From the NCBI GenBank assembly GCA_963811825.1, contig CAWESS010000036.1, forward strand, positions 310,001 through 374,000: a stretch of 64,000 nt of DNA, given 5' to 3'. Both the position numbers and the translations under genes were made by a program. Positions 53,779-62,905 of this stretch are shown one piece after another; the stretch's first letter is position 1, and every line of letters begins with the position of its first letter. Source of the DNA: Fodinibacter sp963811825 (GTDB taxonomy: Bacteria; Actinomycetota; Actinomycetes; Actinomycetales; Dermatophilaceae). Under the pieces are notes generated by a model that made no database searches, was not told where the DNA came from, and worked only from the letters and a program-made list of their open reading frames with translations.

Positions 53779-55214
53779 GCGTCCGCCACGTCGAGGGCGA
53801 GCAGGTCATCGATCGTCTCACGCCGCACGAGCACGCGTGACCGTCCTCCACGGACGGCGACGACCGGGGGGCGAGGGGTGTGGTTGTACTGGCTGGACAG
53901 GGCTCGGCAGTAGGCCCCGGTGCCCGGAACGGCGATGAGGTCGCCCGGTCGCACGTCGGCCGGGAGGTACTCGTCGAGCACGACGATGTCGCCGCTCTCG
54001 CAGTGCCGCCCGACGACGCGGGAGAGCAGCGGCCCGGCCTGTGAGCGTCGGTTGGCCAGGGTGCAGGAGTAGTCGGCCTCGTAGAGCGCGGGGCGGGCGT
54101 TGTCGCTCATCCCGCCGTCGACGCTCACGTAGGTGCGCGTGTGACCACCACCGACCTCGACCGGCTTGACCGTGCCGACCTCGTACAGGGTGAACGTGCT
54201 CGGGCCGACGATGGCGCGACCCGGCTCGACCGACACCCGCGGCAGCTCACGCAGGTCGCCGTCGCCGACGCTCTTGAACTCGCGCTCGAGGATGCCGGCC
54301 ATCTCCTGGGCCAGCGTGCTCGCGGGCAACGGGGTGTGTTGTGAGGTGTAGGCGATGCCGTAGCCACCGCCGAGGTCGATCTCGGGGCAGTGGTGCCCGT
54401 GCTCGCCGGCGATGCGGGCGTGCAGGGCGACGAGCCGGTGGGCCGCCATCTCGAATCCGCCGGTGTCGAAGATCTGGCTGCCGATGTGGCTGTGCAGGCC
54501 GTTCAGGGCGAAGACGTCGGGGCGGGCGAGGATGCGGCTGGCCGCCTCGAAGGCCTGGCCGCCGGCAAGGCTGAAGCCGAACTTCTGGTCCTCGTGCCCC
54601 GTCGCGATGAACTCGTGCGTGTGCGCCTCGACGCCGACGGTGACGCGCACCATGACGGGAGCGACGACGCCGAGCTCGGCCGCGACGTCGGCGATCCGGT
54701 CGATCTCCTGGAAGGAGTCGACGACGATCCGGCCCACGCCGTAGGTCAGCGCCTCGCGGATCTCGGCGACCGTCTTGTTGTTGCCGTGGAAGCCGATCCG
54801 CTCCCCCGGGAACTGCGCTCGCTGCGCGACGGCCAGCTCGCCACCGGTGCAGACGTCGAGGAAGAGGCCCTCCTCGTGCACCCATCGGGCGACCGCCGTG
54901 CACAGGAACGCCTTCCCGGCGTAGTAGACGTCCGCGCCGGCCAGGCCCTCGAATGCCGTGGCGAAGCTGTCGCGGAAATCGGCTGCCCGAGAACGGAAGT
55001 CGTCCTCGTCGAGCACGTACGCCGCGGTGCCGTGCTCCGCGGCCAGGGTCACGACGTCGACACCGCCGACCATGAGCCGGCCCTCGTCGTCACGGGTGAC
55101 GGTGCGGGCCCACAGCTGCGGCAGCAGCTCCATGACGTCGGCCGGCATCGGGAGGTAGAGCGGCGGGCCGCCATAGCCCTCGGCGTGCAGGACCCCTGCC
55201 TCGTGTGAACGCAT
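53775..55214 (-). CDS. lysA: Diaminopimelate decarboxylase
   Basis: The 479-residue alanine-racemase-fold PLP enzyme has the PLP lysine in VYYAGKAFLC, the phosphate-binding GGGYGIAY and the C-terminal barrel with GPLLSRVVGRHCESGD. It makes lysine from meso-diaminopimelate. It lies between argS and hom; the ATG is 11 bases after the argS stop. Confidence 0.95.
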   Translation of the reverse strand: MRSHEAGVLHAEGYGGPPLYLPMPADVMELLPQLWARTVTRDDEGRLMVGGVDVVTLAAEHGTAAYVLDEDDFRSRAADFRDSFATAFEGLAGADVYYAGKAFLCTAVARWVHEEGLFLDVCTGGELAVAQRAQFPGERIGFHGNNKTVAEIREALTYGVGRIVVDSFQEIDRIADVAAELGVVAPVMVRVTVGVEAHTHEFIATGHEDQKFGFSLAGGQAFEAASRILARPDVFALNGLHSHIGSQIFDTGGFEMAAHRLVALHARIAGEHGHHCPEIDLGGGYGIAYTSQHTPLPASTLAQEMAGILEREFKSVGDGDLRELPRVSVEPGRAIVGPSTFTLYEVGTVKPVEVGGGHTRTYVSVDGGMSDNARPALYEADYSCTLANRRSQAGPLLSRVVGRHCESGDIVVLDEYLPADVRPGDLIAVPGTGAYCRALSSQYNHTPRPPVVAVRGGRSRVLVRRETIDDLLALDVADA

Positions 55215-55225
55215 CGGTCAGCCCC

Positions 55226-56872
55226 TCACATCCGGTCGGGGGCGCTGACGCCGAGGAGGTCGAGGCCGTTGGCGAGCACCTGGCGGGTGGCGTCGTTGAG
55301 CCACAGCCGGCTGCGGTGCAGGTCGGTGACCTCCTCGTCGACGCTCATCGGGCGCACCCGGCAGGTGTCGTACCACTTGTGGAAGCGCCCGGCGAGCTCC
55401 TCGAGGTAGCGCGCGACGCGGTGCGGCTCCATCAGGTGCGCCGACTGGGCGACGACCCGCGGGAAGTCGCCGAGGACGGCGAGCAGCGCCGCCTCGGTGG
55501 GGTCGGCGAGCAGTCCGGCGTCGAAGCCGTCCTCGCGGAGCACGCCGTCGTCGTTCGCCAGCCGCGCCACGCTGGAGGTCCGCGCGTGGGCGTACTGGAC
55601 GTAGAAGACCGGGTTGTCGTTGGTCTGCTTGCGCAGCTCCTCGCCGTCGAGCGAGAGCGGGCTGTCGGCGGGGTAGCGCGCGAGGGAGTAGCGCACGGCA
55701 TCCGAGCCGATCCACTCGAGCAGCTCGTCCATGTAGATGGCGTTGCCCAGGCGCTTGCCCATGCGCTCGCCGGCGATCGAGACGAGCTGACCGATCTTGA
55801 CCTCGATGTTGTGCTCGGGGTCGTCGCCGGCGCAGGCGGCGATGGCCTTGAGCCGGTTGATGTAGCCGTGGTGGTCGGCGCCGAGCAGGTAGACCTTCTC
55901 GTCGAAGCCGCGGTCCTTCTTGCTGAGGTAGTACGCGGCGTCGGCGGCGAAGTACGTGGGGCTGCCGTCGGCCCGGATGAGGACCCGGTCCTTGTCGTCG
56001 CCGAAGTCGGTCGTGCGCAGCCACACGGCTCCGCCGTCGTCGAAGACGTGACCCTGCTCGCGCAGCCGCGCCACGGCCTGCTCGACGGCGCCACCGTCGT
56101 GCAGCCCTCGCTCGGAGAACCACACGTCGAAGTGCACCCCGAAGCCGTCCAGGGTGCGCCGGATGGCGGCGAGCTGGGACGTGTAGCCGAGGTCGCGGGC
56201 CAGCGCGACGGCATCCGCGTGGTCGAGGTCGAGGAGGTCGGGGCGCTGCGCGAGCACCTCGGCGGCGCGGTCGGCGACGTACGCGCCCGGGTAGCCGTCC
56301 TCGGGCGGCTCCTGACCCTGCGCGCGGGCGAGGACGGAGGCGCCGAACTTGTCCATCTGCGCGCCGGCGTCGTTGATGTAGTACTCGGCAGCGACCTCGG
56401 CCCCCGCCGCGACGAGGAGGCGGCGCATGGCATCCCCGAGGGCGGCCCAGCGGGTGTGGCCGATGTGCAGCGGGCCGGTGGGGTTGGCCGAGATGAACTC
56501 GAGGTTGACGACGCGGCCCGCCTCGGAGCGGCCGTGGCCGTAGGTCGAGCCGGCCTCGACGATGGAGCGGGCGAGCTCGCCCGCGCTCGCGGCATCCAGG
56601 GTGATGTTGAGGAAGCCGGGGCCGGCCACGTCGACGGCCTTGACGCCGGCCACCGACGCGAGGTGGGTCGCGAGCGCGGTCGCGAGCTCGCGCGGGGGGA
56701 TGCCGGCGCCCTTGGCGAGCTGGAGGGCGATGTTGGTCGACCAGTCCCCGTGGTCGCGGTTGCGCGGTCGCTCGACCCTGACCTCCGCGGGCACGGTGAT
56801 CGCGAGATCACCGGCATCGACGGCGGACTGGAGGGCGGCGCGGATCGCGGCCGAGAGCTGTTCGGGGGTCAC
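55226..56872 (-). CDS. argS: Arginyl-tRNA synthetase
   Basis: The 548-residue class I enzyme has the HIGH motif in GPLHIGHTRW, a KMSKS-equivalent in GERMGKRLGN and the C-terminal DALR anticodon-binding domain (HRVARYLEELAGRFHKWYDTCRV). GTG start; the response regulator gene ends 10 bases upstream. A tRNA-Arg gene lies 0.5 kb away. Confidence 0.95.
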   Translation of the reverse strand: MTPEQLSAAIRAALQSAVDAGDLAITVPAEVRVERPRNRDHGDWSTNIALQLAKGAGIPPRELATALATHLASVAGVKAVDVAGPGFLNITLDAASAGELARSIVEAGSTYGHGRSEAGRVVNLEFISANPTGPLHIGHTRWAALGDAMRRLLVAAGAEVAAEYYINDAGAQMDKFGASVLARAQGQEPPEDGYPGAYVADRAAEVLAQRPDLLDLDHADAVALARDLGYTSQLAAIRRTLDGFGVHFDVWFSERGLHDGGAVEQAVARLREQGHVFDDGGAVWLRTTDFGDDKDRVLIRADGSPTYFAADAAYYLSKKDRGFDEKVYLLGADHHGYINRLKAIAACAGDDPEHNIEVKIGQLVSIAGERMGKRLGNAIYMDELLEWIGSDAVRYSLARYPADSPLSLDGEELRKQTNDNPVFYVQYAHARTSSVARLANDDGVLREDGFDAGLLADPTEAALLAVLGDFPRVVAQSAHLMEPHRVARYLEELAGRFHKWYDTCRVRPMSVDEEVTDLHRSRLWLNDATRQVLANGLDLLGVSAPDRM

Positions 56873-56882
56873 CTGCCCGATT

Positions 56883-57311
56883 CTATCGAGGGTGCTGGGT
56901 GACCCTGCCCCGCTCCGCGAGCCGTGAGACGGCCCCGACGAGCTCGTCGGGGTCGAACGGCTTGGTGACGAAGGCGTCGAATCCGGCGTCGCTGGCCTCG
57001 GGGGCGTCGTGGGCGATCACCGCGGCGGTGAGGAGCACGACCGGCACGGGGTCGAGCCGGGGGTGCGACCGGATCGCGGCGATGGCCCACCAGCCGTCGT
57101 AGGGCGCCATCTGGGAGTCGAGCACGATGACGGCGGGTCGCTGTGCGAGGGGGTCGATGAGGCGGGCCATCGCCTCGTGGCCGTCGGCCGCCTCCTCGAC
57201 GCGAAAGCCCGCCAGCTCGAGGTTGATGCGGAGCAGCCGCCTGATGGGCTCGGTGTCGTCGCAGACCAGGACCAGCGGTGCCTGGGCCTCGGCTCCCCTG
57301 CCGGATTGCAT
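56883..57311 (-). CDS. Single-domain response regulator
   Basis: The 142-residue product is one receiver domain: acidic pocket Asp18-Asp19, phosphoacceptor Asp65 in VIVLDSQM, Thr95 and Lys117 in TKPFD. There is no output domain, so it acts by protein contact, like CheY or DivK. No kinase is adjacent. An alternative ATG three codons upstream exists at 57320. It is divergent from the tRNA gene. Confidence 0.88.
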   Translation of the reverse strand: MQSGRGAEAQAPLVLVCDDTEPIRRLLRINLELAGFRVEEAADGHEAMARLIDPLAQRPAVIVLDSQMAPYDGWWAIAAIRSHPRLDPVPVVLLTAAVIAHDAPEASDAGFDAFVTKPFDPDELVGAVSRLAERGRVTQHPR

Positions 57312-57342
57312 ACGGCCCACAGTAGGCTGGTAACCTCGCCGG

Positions 57343-57374
57343 GCGCTGGGTTAGCTCACCCGAAAACCCAGCGC
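57343..57374. promoter_or_regulatory. 10-bp inverted repeat upstream of tRNA-Arg
   Basis: GCGCTGGGTT and AACCCAGCGC form a perfect stem with a 12-base loop, 12 bases before the tRNA and 31 bases before the response regulator start. It occupies the divergent promoter region; role unknown. Confidence 0.35.
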
Positions 57375-57386
57375 GGGCCTTGACCG

Positions 57387-57461
57387 GCCCCCGTAGCTCA
57401 GGGGATAGAGCACCGCCCTCCGGAGGCGGGGGCGTAGGTTCGAATCCTACCGGGGGCACCA
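57387..57461 (+). tRNA. tRNA-Arg(CCG)
   Basis: The acceptor stem GCCCCCG/CGGGGGC, D arm GCTC...GAGC, anticodon stem CCGCC/GGCGG with loop CTCCGGA (anticodon CCG, codon CGG), and T arm GTAGG-TTCGAAT-CCTAC are all complete. The discriminator is A and CCA is encoded at 57459-57461. Confidence 0.97.
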
Positions 57462-57467
57462 CCGCAG

Positions 57468-57506
57468 AACGCCCGCTGACCTGCGACGACAGGGACAGCG
57501 GGCGTT
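57468..57506 (+). terminator. Hairpin after tRNA-Arg; rest of 57462-57774 holds no clear gene
   Basis: AACGCCCGCTG (57468-57478) and CAGCGGGCGTT (57496-57506) form a perfect 11-bp stem, then GTCCTTCC. It very likely ends the tRNA transcript. Between 57507 and 57774 I see no supported gene; both strands have open frames of biased composition without recognisable similarity. Confidence 0.75.
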
Positions 57507-57774
57507 GTCCTTCCTCGTGTCGGCGACCGTTCCGACCGACCCCCGCCGGCCACGTGCTGTCACGTCTCGACGGCCGGAGCATCAGGGGATTCTCACGCCG
57601 TTCCGGGTCGGTGAGCCTCGACCTCGAGGGCTGGGATGCCGTTCGCGCGCCCAGCCGCGCCCCTGACCCCCCAGCCCCACCTGCTTCCCTCCCAGTACCA
57701 TGAGGAACCCCCAGCGGAGTCGCAGGTGCCACCTGCACAGCTCCCCGGGCTCGAGAGGGGAAGGTCGTGGGCCA

Positions 57775-57932
57775 TGAGGTGCGAACGCTGCCGCATGGAA
57801 GCCAGCTCCACGGGGCCACAGGGCCAGCGGCTGTGCGACAGGCACTACAACCCGACGATGGCGGCCGCCCCCGGGATGGTCGGGACGGGGACTCGCCAGG
57901 CCGATGCCGGCGATGACGGCTGGAGGACGTAG
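57775..57932 (+). CDS. Possible small zinc-ribbon-like protein
   Basis: The 52-residue frame reads MRCERCRMEASSTGPQGQRLCDRHYNPTMA; CERC and the LCDRH pair could bind zinc. A GGGGAAGG lies upstream at long spacing. Its 3' half overlaps the end of the membrane-protein remnant on the other strand, so only one may be real. Low certainty. Confidence 0.35.
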
Positions 57933-58273
57933 TACCGCTGGAGCAGCGCGAGCTGGACAACGATCCAGACCACCAGAGCGGCACCGACGACAACCCCCAC
58001 CGCGCCGGCCCGTGGGTCGCGCCGCCACACCGACCAGGCCGCGGCGACCTGCGGCACCGCTGACCGTCACGAGGAGCGCCACGCGGGGCCAGAGCCACGT
58101 GTCGACGGCAGGCGATGCAGCCACTCGTGGTCGGCATCCCCATGCCGTCGCGCATCGGCCCGACACCGCCGTAGACGGCGCCGACGCCCACGAACACGAG
58201 CAGGCCGAACAGCGTCACCGGCTCCCGACCGCCACCGCGCATCCACCTGCCACCGACGTGTCACCTCGGCCAT
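57845..58273 (-). pseudogene. Membrane protein remnant with about three frameshifts
   Basis: The ATG at 58273 has an excellent AGGAGG. It encodes MAEVTRRWQVDARW, then frame changes are needed near 58240 (to VTLFGLLVFVGVGAVYGGVG, a membrane span), near 58110 (to VDTWLWPRVALLVTVSG) and near 58060 (to AWSVWRRDPRAGAVGVVVGAALVVWIVVQLALL). Joined, this is a protein of about 143 residues with three spans. The strong translation signal suggests that it is, or was until recently, expressed. Confidence 0.5.
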
Positions 58274-58375
58274 CGTGAGGCCTCCTCTCGCCCCCACCCC
58301 ATCCTTCTCCCGGACCGAGGAGCCGGCGCCAGCTGTCTCCGGCGTCACACAACCAGCGGGGCGCCAGCCGCTGGG

Positions 58376-59410
58376 TCAGCGCTGCGACGCGTCCGAGACC
58401 TCGCCGACGAGCTCTTCGAGGACGTCCTCGAGGAAGACGACCCCGACGACCGACCCGTCGGCCGCCACGACGCGTGCGAGGTGCGATCCGGTGGCCTGCA
58501 TGACCCCGAGCACCGACTCCACCTCGTCCTCACGACGCACGTTGGCCATCCGGCGAACGCGCTTGGCGGGCACCGGCTCGTGCCGCTCGGACTCGTCGGC
58601 GTAGAGCACGTCCTTCAGGTGCAGGTAGCCGCCGAGGTCCCCGGCCTCGTCGAGCACCGGGAAGCGCGAGAAACCGTGCTTGGCGACGAGCCGCTCGATG
58701 TCGGACGGCGTCGCACCCGGGCCGACGGTCACGAGGGAGGACACGGGCACCCCGACGTCGGCGGCATCCTTGTCGCTGAACTCGAGCGCGGCACCGAGGC
58801 GCTCGTAGTGGTCGTCCTCGACGAGCCCCTCGTCGCGCGACTCGTTGAGGATGTGGGCGACCTCCTCGGCCGTGAAGGCGGAGGCCAGCTCGTCCTTGGG
58901 CTCGACGCCGAAGAGCCGGATGAGCGCCTTGGACAGCCAGTCCATCGCGTGGATGACCGGTGCGACCACCTTCGACACCATGACGAGCGGCGGCACGAGC
59001 GCGATCGCGGACCGCTCCGGGCGGGCGATCGAGATGTTCTTCGGGATCATCTCGCCGTAGACGACGTGGAGGAACACGATGAGGCCGAGCGCGAGGGCCA
59101 GGGCCACGACGTCGGCGACGACCGGTGAGATGCCGAAGCCCTCGAAGATCGGCGTGAGCGCATGGTGCAGTGCCGCCTCGGAGATGGCGCCGAGGAGCAC
59201 CGAGCACACGGTGATGCCCAGCTGGCAGGTCGCGAGGAGGATGCCGGTGTGCTGCATCGCGTCGAGCGCGGTGCGCGCCGCCTTGCTGCCCTGCTCGGCG
59301 AGCGGCTCGAGCTGGCTGCGGCGAGCCGACATCGCGGCGAACTCGGCCCCGACGAAGAAGGCGTTCGCGGCGAGCAGGCCGACGGTGAGCAGGATCGTGG
59401 ACAGGCTCAT
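58376..59410 (-). CDS. CNNM/CorC-type membrane protein with CBS pair (short form)
   Basis: The 344-residue product has a DUF21 (CNNM) membrane domain with about four segments (LAANAFFVGAEFAAMSARRSQLE; VVYGEMIPKNISI) and a cytoplasmic CBS pair (residues about 225-340, FSRFPVLDEAGDLGGYLHLKDVLYA; GVVFLEDVLEELVGEV). It lacks the C-terminal CorC_HlyC domain of its neighbour. Members are linked to magnesium efflux or homeostasis. It overlaps the upstream paralogue by 4 bases (ATGA). Confidence 0.9.
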   Translation of the reverse strand: MSLSTILLTVGLLAANAFFVGAEFAAMSARRSQLEPLAEQGSKAARTALDAMQHTGILLATCQLGITVCSVLLGAISEAALHHALTPIFEGFGISPVVADVVALALALGLIVFLHVVYGEMIPKNISIARPERSAIALVPPLVMVSKVVAPVIHAMDWLSKALIRLFGVEPKDELASAFTAEEVAHILNESRDEGLVEDDHYERLGAALEFSDKDAADVGVPVSSLVTVGPGATPSDIERLVAKHGFSRFPVLDEAGDLGGYLHLKDVLYADESERHEPVPAKRVRRMANVRREDEVESVLGVMQATGSHLARVVAADGSVVGVVFLEDVLEELVGEVSDASQR

Positions 59411-60771
59411 GACGCACCCCCCGCGTCGGTGCGGGCGGCGTCCGTCCGGGAGCGGACGGCATCCTCGCTCGGTGGGACCACCGGGGGCCGCAGCCGCAGC
59501 CGGTCGACCCGGTGCCCGTCCATGTCGAGCACCCGGGCGGTCCAGCCGTCGATGACCACCTCGTCACCGACGGTGGGCACGCGGCCGAGCTCGGCCATGA
59601 TCCAGCCGCCGATGGTCTCGTAGGCCGGTCCGTCGGGCACGGTGGCGCCGACCCGTGAGCGCACCTCGTCGGGCCGCCAGAGCCCCGGCACGGTCCACGA
59701 GCCGTCCTTGAGGGCGCGAGCCGTCGTCTGCGAGCGGTCGTGCTCGTCACTCACCTCACCGACGATCTCCTCGACGAGGTCCTCGAGCGTCACGATGCCG
59801 GACGTCCCGCCGTACTCGTCGACGACGACGGCGAGCTGCATGCCGCCCTCCCGCAGCTGGACGAGCAGCGGGTCCAGGCGCAGGGTCTCGGGAACGAGCA
59901 CCGCGGGCACCATGAGGGCCGACACGGGGACGTCGCCACGGCGGTCGTAGGGCACGGCGATCGCCTTCTTGACGTGCACGATGCCGTCGACGTCGTCCCA
60001 GTCGGAGCCCACGACGGGGAAGCGCGAGTGGCCGGTGCCGCGGGCCAGGGCGACGAGGTCGGCGGCGGTCGCGATGCGGTCGATGGACGTCGCCCGCGAG
60101 CGCGGCGTCATGACGTCGGCCGCGGTCTGGTCGGCAAAACCCAGGGATGCCGTGACGAGCCTCGCCGTGCCGAGGTCGAGGGTGCCCGCCTCGGCGGAGG
60201 AGCGGATCAGGGACGCGAGCTCGGCGGGGCTGCGGGCGGCGGAGAGCTCTTCCTGGGGCTCGATGCCGAGCGCACGCAGCGTGCGGTTCGCGACGCCGTT
60301 GAGCAGCGCGATCATCGGCTTCATCGAGATGCCGAACCACCGCACGGGCGCGGCCGAGATCTTCGCGGTGGCCAGCGGCAGCGAGATCGCGAGGGTCTTG
60401 GGCACCATCTCGCCGACGATCATCGAGAAGAGCGTCGCGATGACCATGGCCAGCACGGATGCCGTGGAGCCGGCCGCGGACTCGGAGAGCCCCAGGCTCT
60501 GCAGCGGGCCGGCCAGCAGCACACCGAGCGACGGCGCGGCGATGAAGCCGAGGATGAGCGTGGTCAGCGTGATGCCGAGCTGGCACGCGGAGAGCTGGGT
60601 CGACAGCTGCCGGTGCGAGGTGAGCACCGAGCGGGCACCCTTCTCGCCGGCGTCGACGGCGCGCTGCACGGTCGGGCGGTCGAGGGCGACGAGCGAGAAC
60701 TCGGCTGCCACGAAGAAGGCGGTGCCGACGGTGAGGACGACGCCGAGGAGCAGCAGCAACCATTCGGTCAT
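59407..60771 (-). CDS. CNNM/CorC-type membrane protein with CBS pair and CorC_HlyC domain
   Basis: The 454-residue paralogue has DUF21 (AAEFSLVALDRPTVQ; SMIVGEMVPKTLAISLP), a CBS pair (HSRFPVVGSDWDDVDGIVHVKKA; LAVVVDEYGGTSGIVTLEDLVEEIVGEV) and a C-terminal CorC_HlyC domain (YETIGGWIMAELGRVPTVGDEV). Long and short CNNM genes in tandem are frequent in actinobacteria and may form a heteromer. I chose the ATG at 60771, which begins directly with the first span. Confidence 0.9.
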   Translation of the reverse strand: MTEWLLLLLGVVLTVGTAFFVAAEFSLVALDRPTVQRAVDAGEKGARSVLTSHRQLSTQLSACQLGITLTTLILGFIAAPSLGVLLAGPLQSLGLSESAAGSTASVLAMVIATLFSMIVGEMVPKTLAISLPLATAKISAAPVRWFGISMKPMIALLNGVANRTLRALGIEPQEELSAARSPAELASLIRSSAEAGTLDLGTARLVTASLGFADQTAADVMTPRSRATSIDRIATAADLVALARGTGHSRFPVVGSDWDDVDGIVHVKKAIAVPYDRRGDVPVSALMVPAVLVPETLRLDPLLVQLREGGMQLAVVVDEYGGTSGIVTLEDLVEEIVGEVSDEHDRSQTTARALKDGSWTVPGLWRPDEVRSRVGATVPDGPAYETIGGWIMAELGRVPTVGDEVVIDGWTARVLDMDGHRVDRLRLRPPVVPPSEDAVRSRTDAARTDAGGAS

Positions 60772-60951
60772 AGTCGGAACATCGTAGGTGAGCGGTGCCG
60801 CCGGCCCGGAATCCCGAGACGTCGCACGGCATCCCCGGACCAGGGCTTCGTCGCCCCGGTCCACCGCGAGGCGGACCCGGATCCACCGGCGGGTTGACCC
60901 TCACGTCGGGTGAGCCTGAGAGGATCGGGGCATGACACCACGAGTGCGCGG

Positions 60952-61930
60952 ATGAGCGCCACGACCACCGACGGTGCACGAATCGAGATCCGGGGGCTCA
61001 GCAAGCGCTTCGGGTCGTTCGTGGCCGTCGACGACCTCAGCTTCGACGTCGAACCGGGCCGGATCACCGGCTTCCTCGGCCCCAACGGTGCCGGGAAGAC
61101 CACGAGCCTGCGCATGCTGCTCGGGCTGGTGCACGCCACGAGCGGCACCGCCACGATCGACGGCCAGCGTTACGTCGACCTCCCCGACCCCCTCGGCACC
61201 GTGGGGGCGGCGCTCGAGGCCACGAACTTCCACCCGGGCCGCAGCGGCCGCGACCACCTGCGGGTCCTGGCGGACGCCGGGTCGGTCCCCCACCGCCGCG
61301 TCGACGAGCTGCTCGAGCTCACCGGCATCCCGGCCGCCGCGCGCAAGCGCGCCGGTGAGTACAGCATGGGGATGCGCCAGCGGCTGGGCCTCGCGGCCGC
61401 CCTGCTCGGCGACCCGAAGGTGCTCGTGCTCGACGAGCCGTCCAACGGGCTGGACCCCGAGGGCATCCGGTGGCTGCGCGGGTTCCTGCGCCACCTCAGC
61501 AGCGAGGGCAAGACGATCCTCGTGTCGAGCCACCTCCTGCAGGAGGTCCAGCAGACCGTCGACGAGGTCGTCATCATCGCCAACGGCCGGCTGGTCAGGG
61601 CCGGCACCGTCGCCGAGCTCGAGGGCACCCCGGGTGCCGTCGTGCGCACGTCGGATGCCGGGCGCCTCGCCGGTGCGCTGCGCGTCGCCGACGTCACGAG
61701 CACTCCGGGCGACGACGGCACGCTGATCGCCGACACGACCGACCTCCGCCTCATCGGTGACGTCGCGCTGCGGGCTGGCCTGCCGATCTACGGGCTGCGA
61801 GCCACAGAAGGCCGACCTCGAGGCCCTGTTCTTCGAGCTCACCGAGGGCACCAACCGCAACGAGGCCTCCGGTGGCGGTGCACCCGCCGAGCGGGATGCC
61901 GTGGTCGGGCAGGAAGGGGGCAACCTGTGA
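60952..61930 (+). pseudogene. ABC-2 type transporter ATP-binding protein, one apparent C-terminal frameshift
   Basis: From the ATG at 60952 the ATPase is complete: Walker A GPNGAGKT, signature YSMGMRQR, Walker B VLVLDEP and H-loop SSHLL. Near 61805 the frame must change by one base to go from YGLRA to QKADLEALFFELTEGTN, the conserved C-terminal ending, which then stops at 61930 overlapping the permease GTG. Without the change the frame runs on into the permease region as a long fused frame. The core domain is unaffected, so this may be a sequencing error. It likely works with the next gene. Confidence 0.75.
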
Positions 61931-62727
61931 TCCCCGCGATCCGCAGCGAGTTCCGCAAGTTCTTCTCCACCCGCCTGTGGTGGGGCATGGCGATCGGCAT
62001 CTTCCTCTCAGGGGCCGCCTTCGCCGCCCTGTTCGGGTTCCTCCTCACCGGGGACCTGGCCGGCCAGGGAGGTCCTGGCGGGGTACCGACCGGGGACCCC
62101 ACGCAGATCGTCAACACCGTCTACGTCGGCGGGCTCGGCATCGGCTACCTTCTGCTGCTCACCATCGGTGTCCTGCAGATCGGCGCCGAGTACCGCCACA
62201 AGACGATCTCCGGCACCTTCCTCGCGACCCCGCGGCGACTGCGCGCGATGATGGCCAAGGTCGTCGCCCTGCTCGGCATCGGGGCGTTGTACGGCCTGAT
62301 CAGCCTCATCGGCTCGGTCAGCGTGGGAGCCGTCGTGCTCACGCTGCGCGACGTGGACCCGTTCCCCTCCACCGCGATCCTGCGCACGCTCGCGCTCAGC
62401 CTCCTCGTGCTGGGACTGTGGGCCCTGATCGGTCTGGGCATCGGCATCCTCATCCCCAACCAGGTCGCCGCTCTGCTCATCGGCATCGGCGTCGCGTGGA
62501 TCGTCGAGCCGCTGCTCGGTTTCGCGATGACCTTCTGGGAGTTCGGCCGGGAGAACATCGCTCAGTACCTGCCCTCCTCGGCGACCAACGCGGTGATCGA
62601 CGCGGTGCAGAACAGCCCCGACGAGGTGCGGCTCGACTGGTGGGCGGCCGCCCTGGTGCTCGCCGCCTACGCCGCCCTGCTCTCGGGCTTCGGCATCTGG
62701 CGCACGACCCGCGCGGACATCAGCTGA
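61927..62727 (+). CDS. ABC-2 type transporter permease
   Basis: The 266-residue product has six spans of the ABC-2 type (RLWWGMAIGIFLSGAAFAALFGFLL; YLLLLTIGVLQIGAEYRHKTISGTFLATPRR; LGIGALYGLISLIGSV; LLVLGLWALIGLGIGILIPNQVAALLIG; LDWWAAALVLAAYAALLSGFGIW). AEYRHKTISGTFLATPRR is the usual coupling region. Substrate unknown; such pairs export drugs, lipids or bacteriocins. The GTG overlaps the corrected ATPase stop. Confidence 0.87.
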   Translation: MIPAIRSEFRKFFSTRLWWGMAIGIFLSGAAFAALFGFLLTGDLAGQGGPGGVPTGDPTQIVNTVYVGGLGIGYLLLLTIGVLQIGAEYRHKTISGTFLATPRRLRAMMAKVVALLGIGALYGLISLIGSVSVGAVVLTLRDVDPFPSTAILRTLALSLLVLGLWALIGLGIGILIPNQVAALLIGIGVAWIVEPLLGFAMTFWEFGRENIAQYLPSSATNAVIDAVQNSPDEVRLDWWAAALVLAAYAALLSGFGIWRTTRADIS

Positions 62728-62748
62728 GGACGGGCGGACGTCGCTGAC

Positions 62749-62786
62749 GACGGCCGGTATGCCGCACGCGCGGCATACCGGCCGTC
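62749..62786 (+). terminator. 16-bp perfect hairpin after the ABC permease
   Basis: GACGGCCGGTATGCCG and CGGCATACCGGCCGTC form a perfect stem with loop CACGCG, 22 bases after the stop. No T-run follows, but the position and strength make a terminator likely; it also separates the ABC pair from kgd. Confidence 0.7.
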
Positions 62787-62798
62787 GCACGTCGTCAA

Positions 62799-62820
62799 CC
62801 GCTCACCAACCGCTCACCAA
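62799..62820 (+). repeat. Tandem 11-bp repeat CCGCTCACCAA x2 upstream of kgd
   Basis: Two head-to-tail copies of CCGCTCACCAA lie 86-107 bases before the kgd GTG. A TACCCT at 62851-62856 could be the -10 box, which would put the repeat upstream of the promoter, where an activator could bind. This is inference. Confidence 0.35.
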
Positions 62821-62905
62821 TCCGGGCGGTTCCGGCACCACGAGCGGGGATACCCTAGGCCGAACCGACCCCTCAAAGACGAGCCCAGAAAGAGGCGCAT
62901 CCTCC

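Noticed and set aside
57343..57374. Calling the palindrome a terminator
   Set aside because: It sits between two divergent starts, so there is no upstream transcript to end in either direction; a regulatory role is more plausible.
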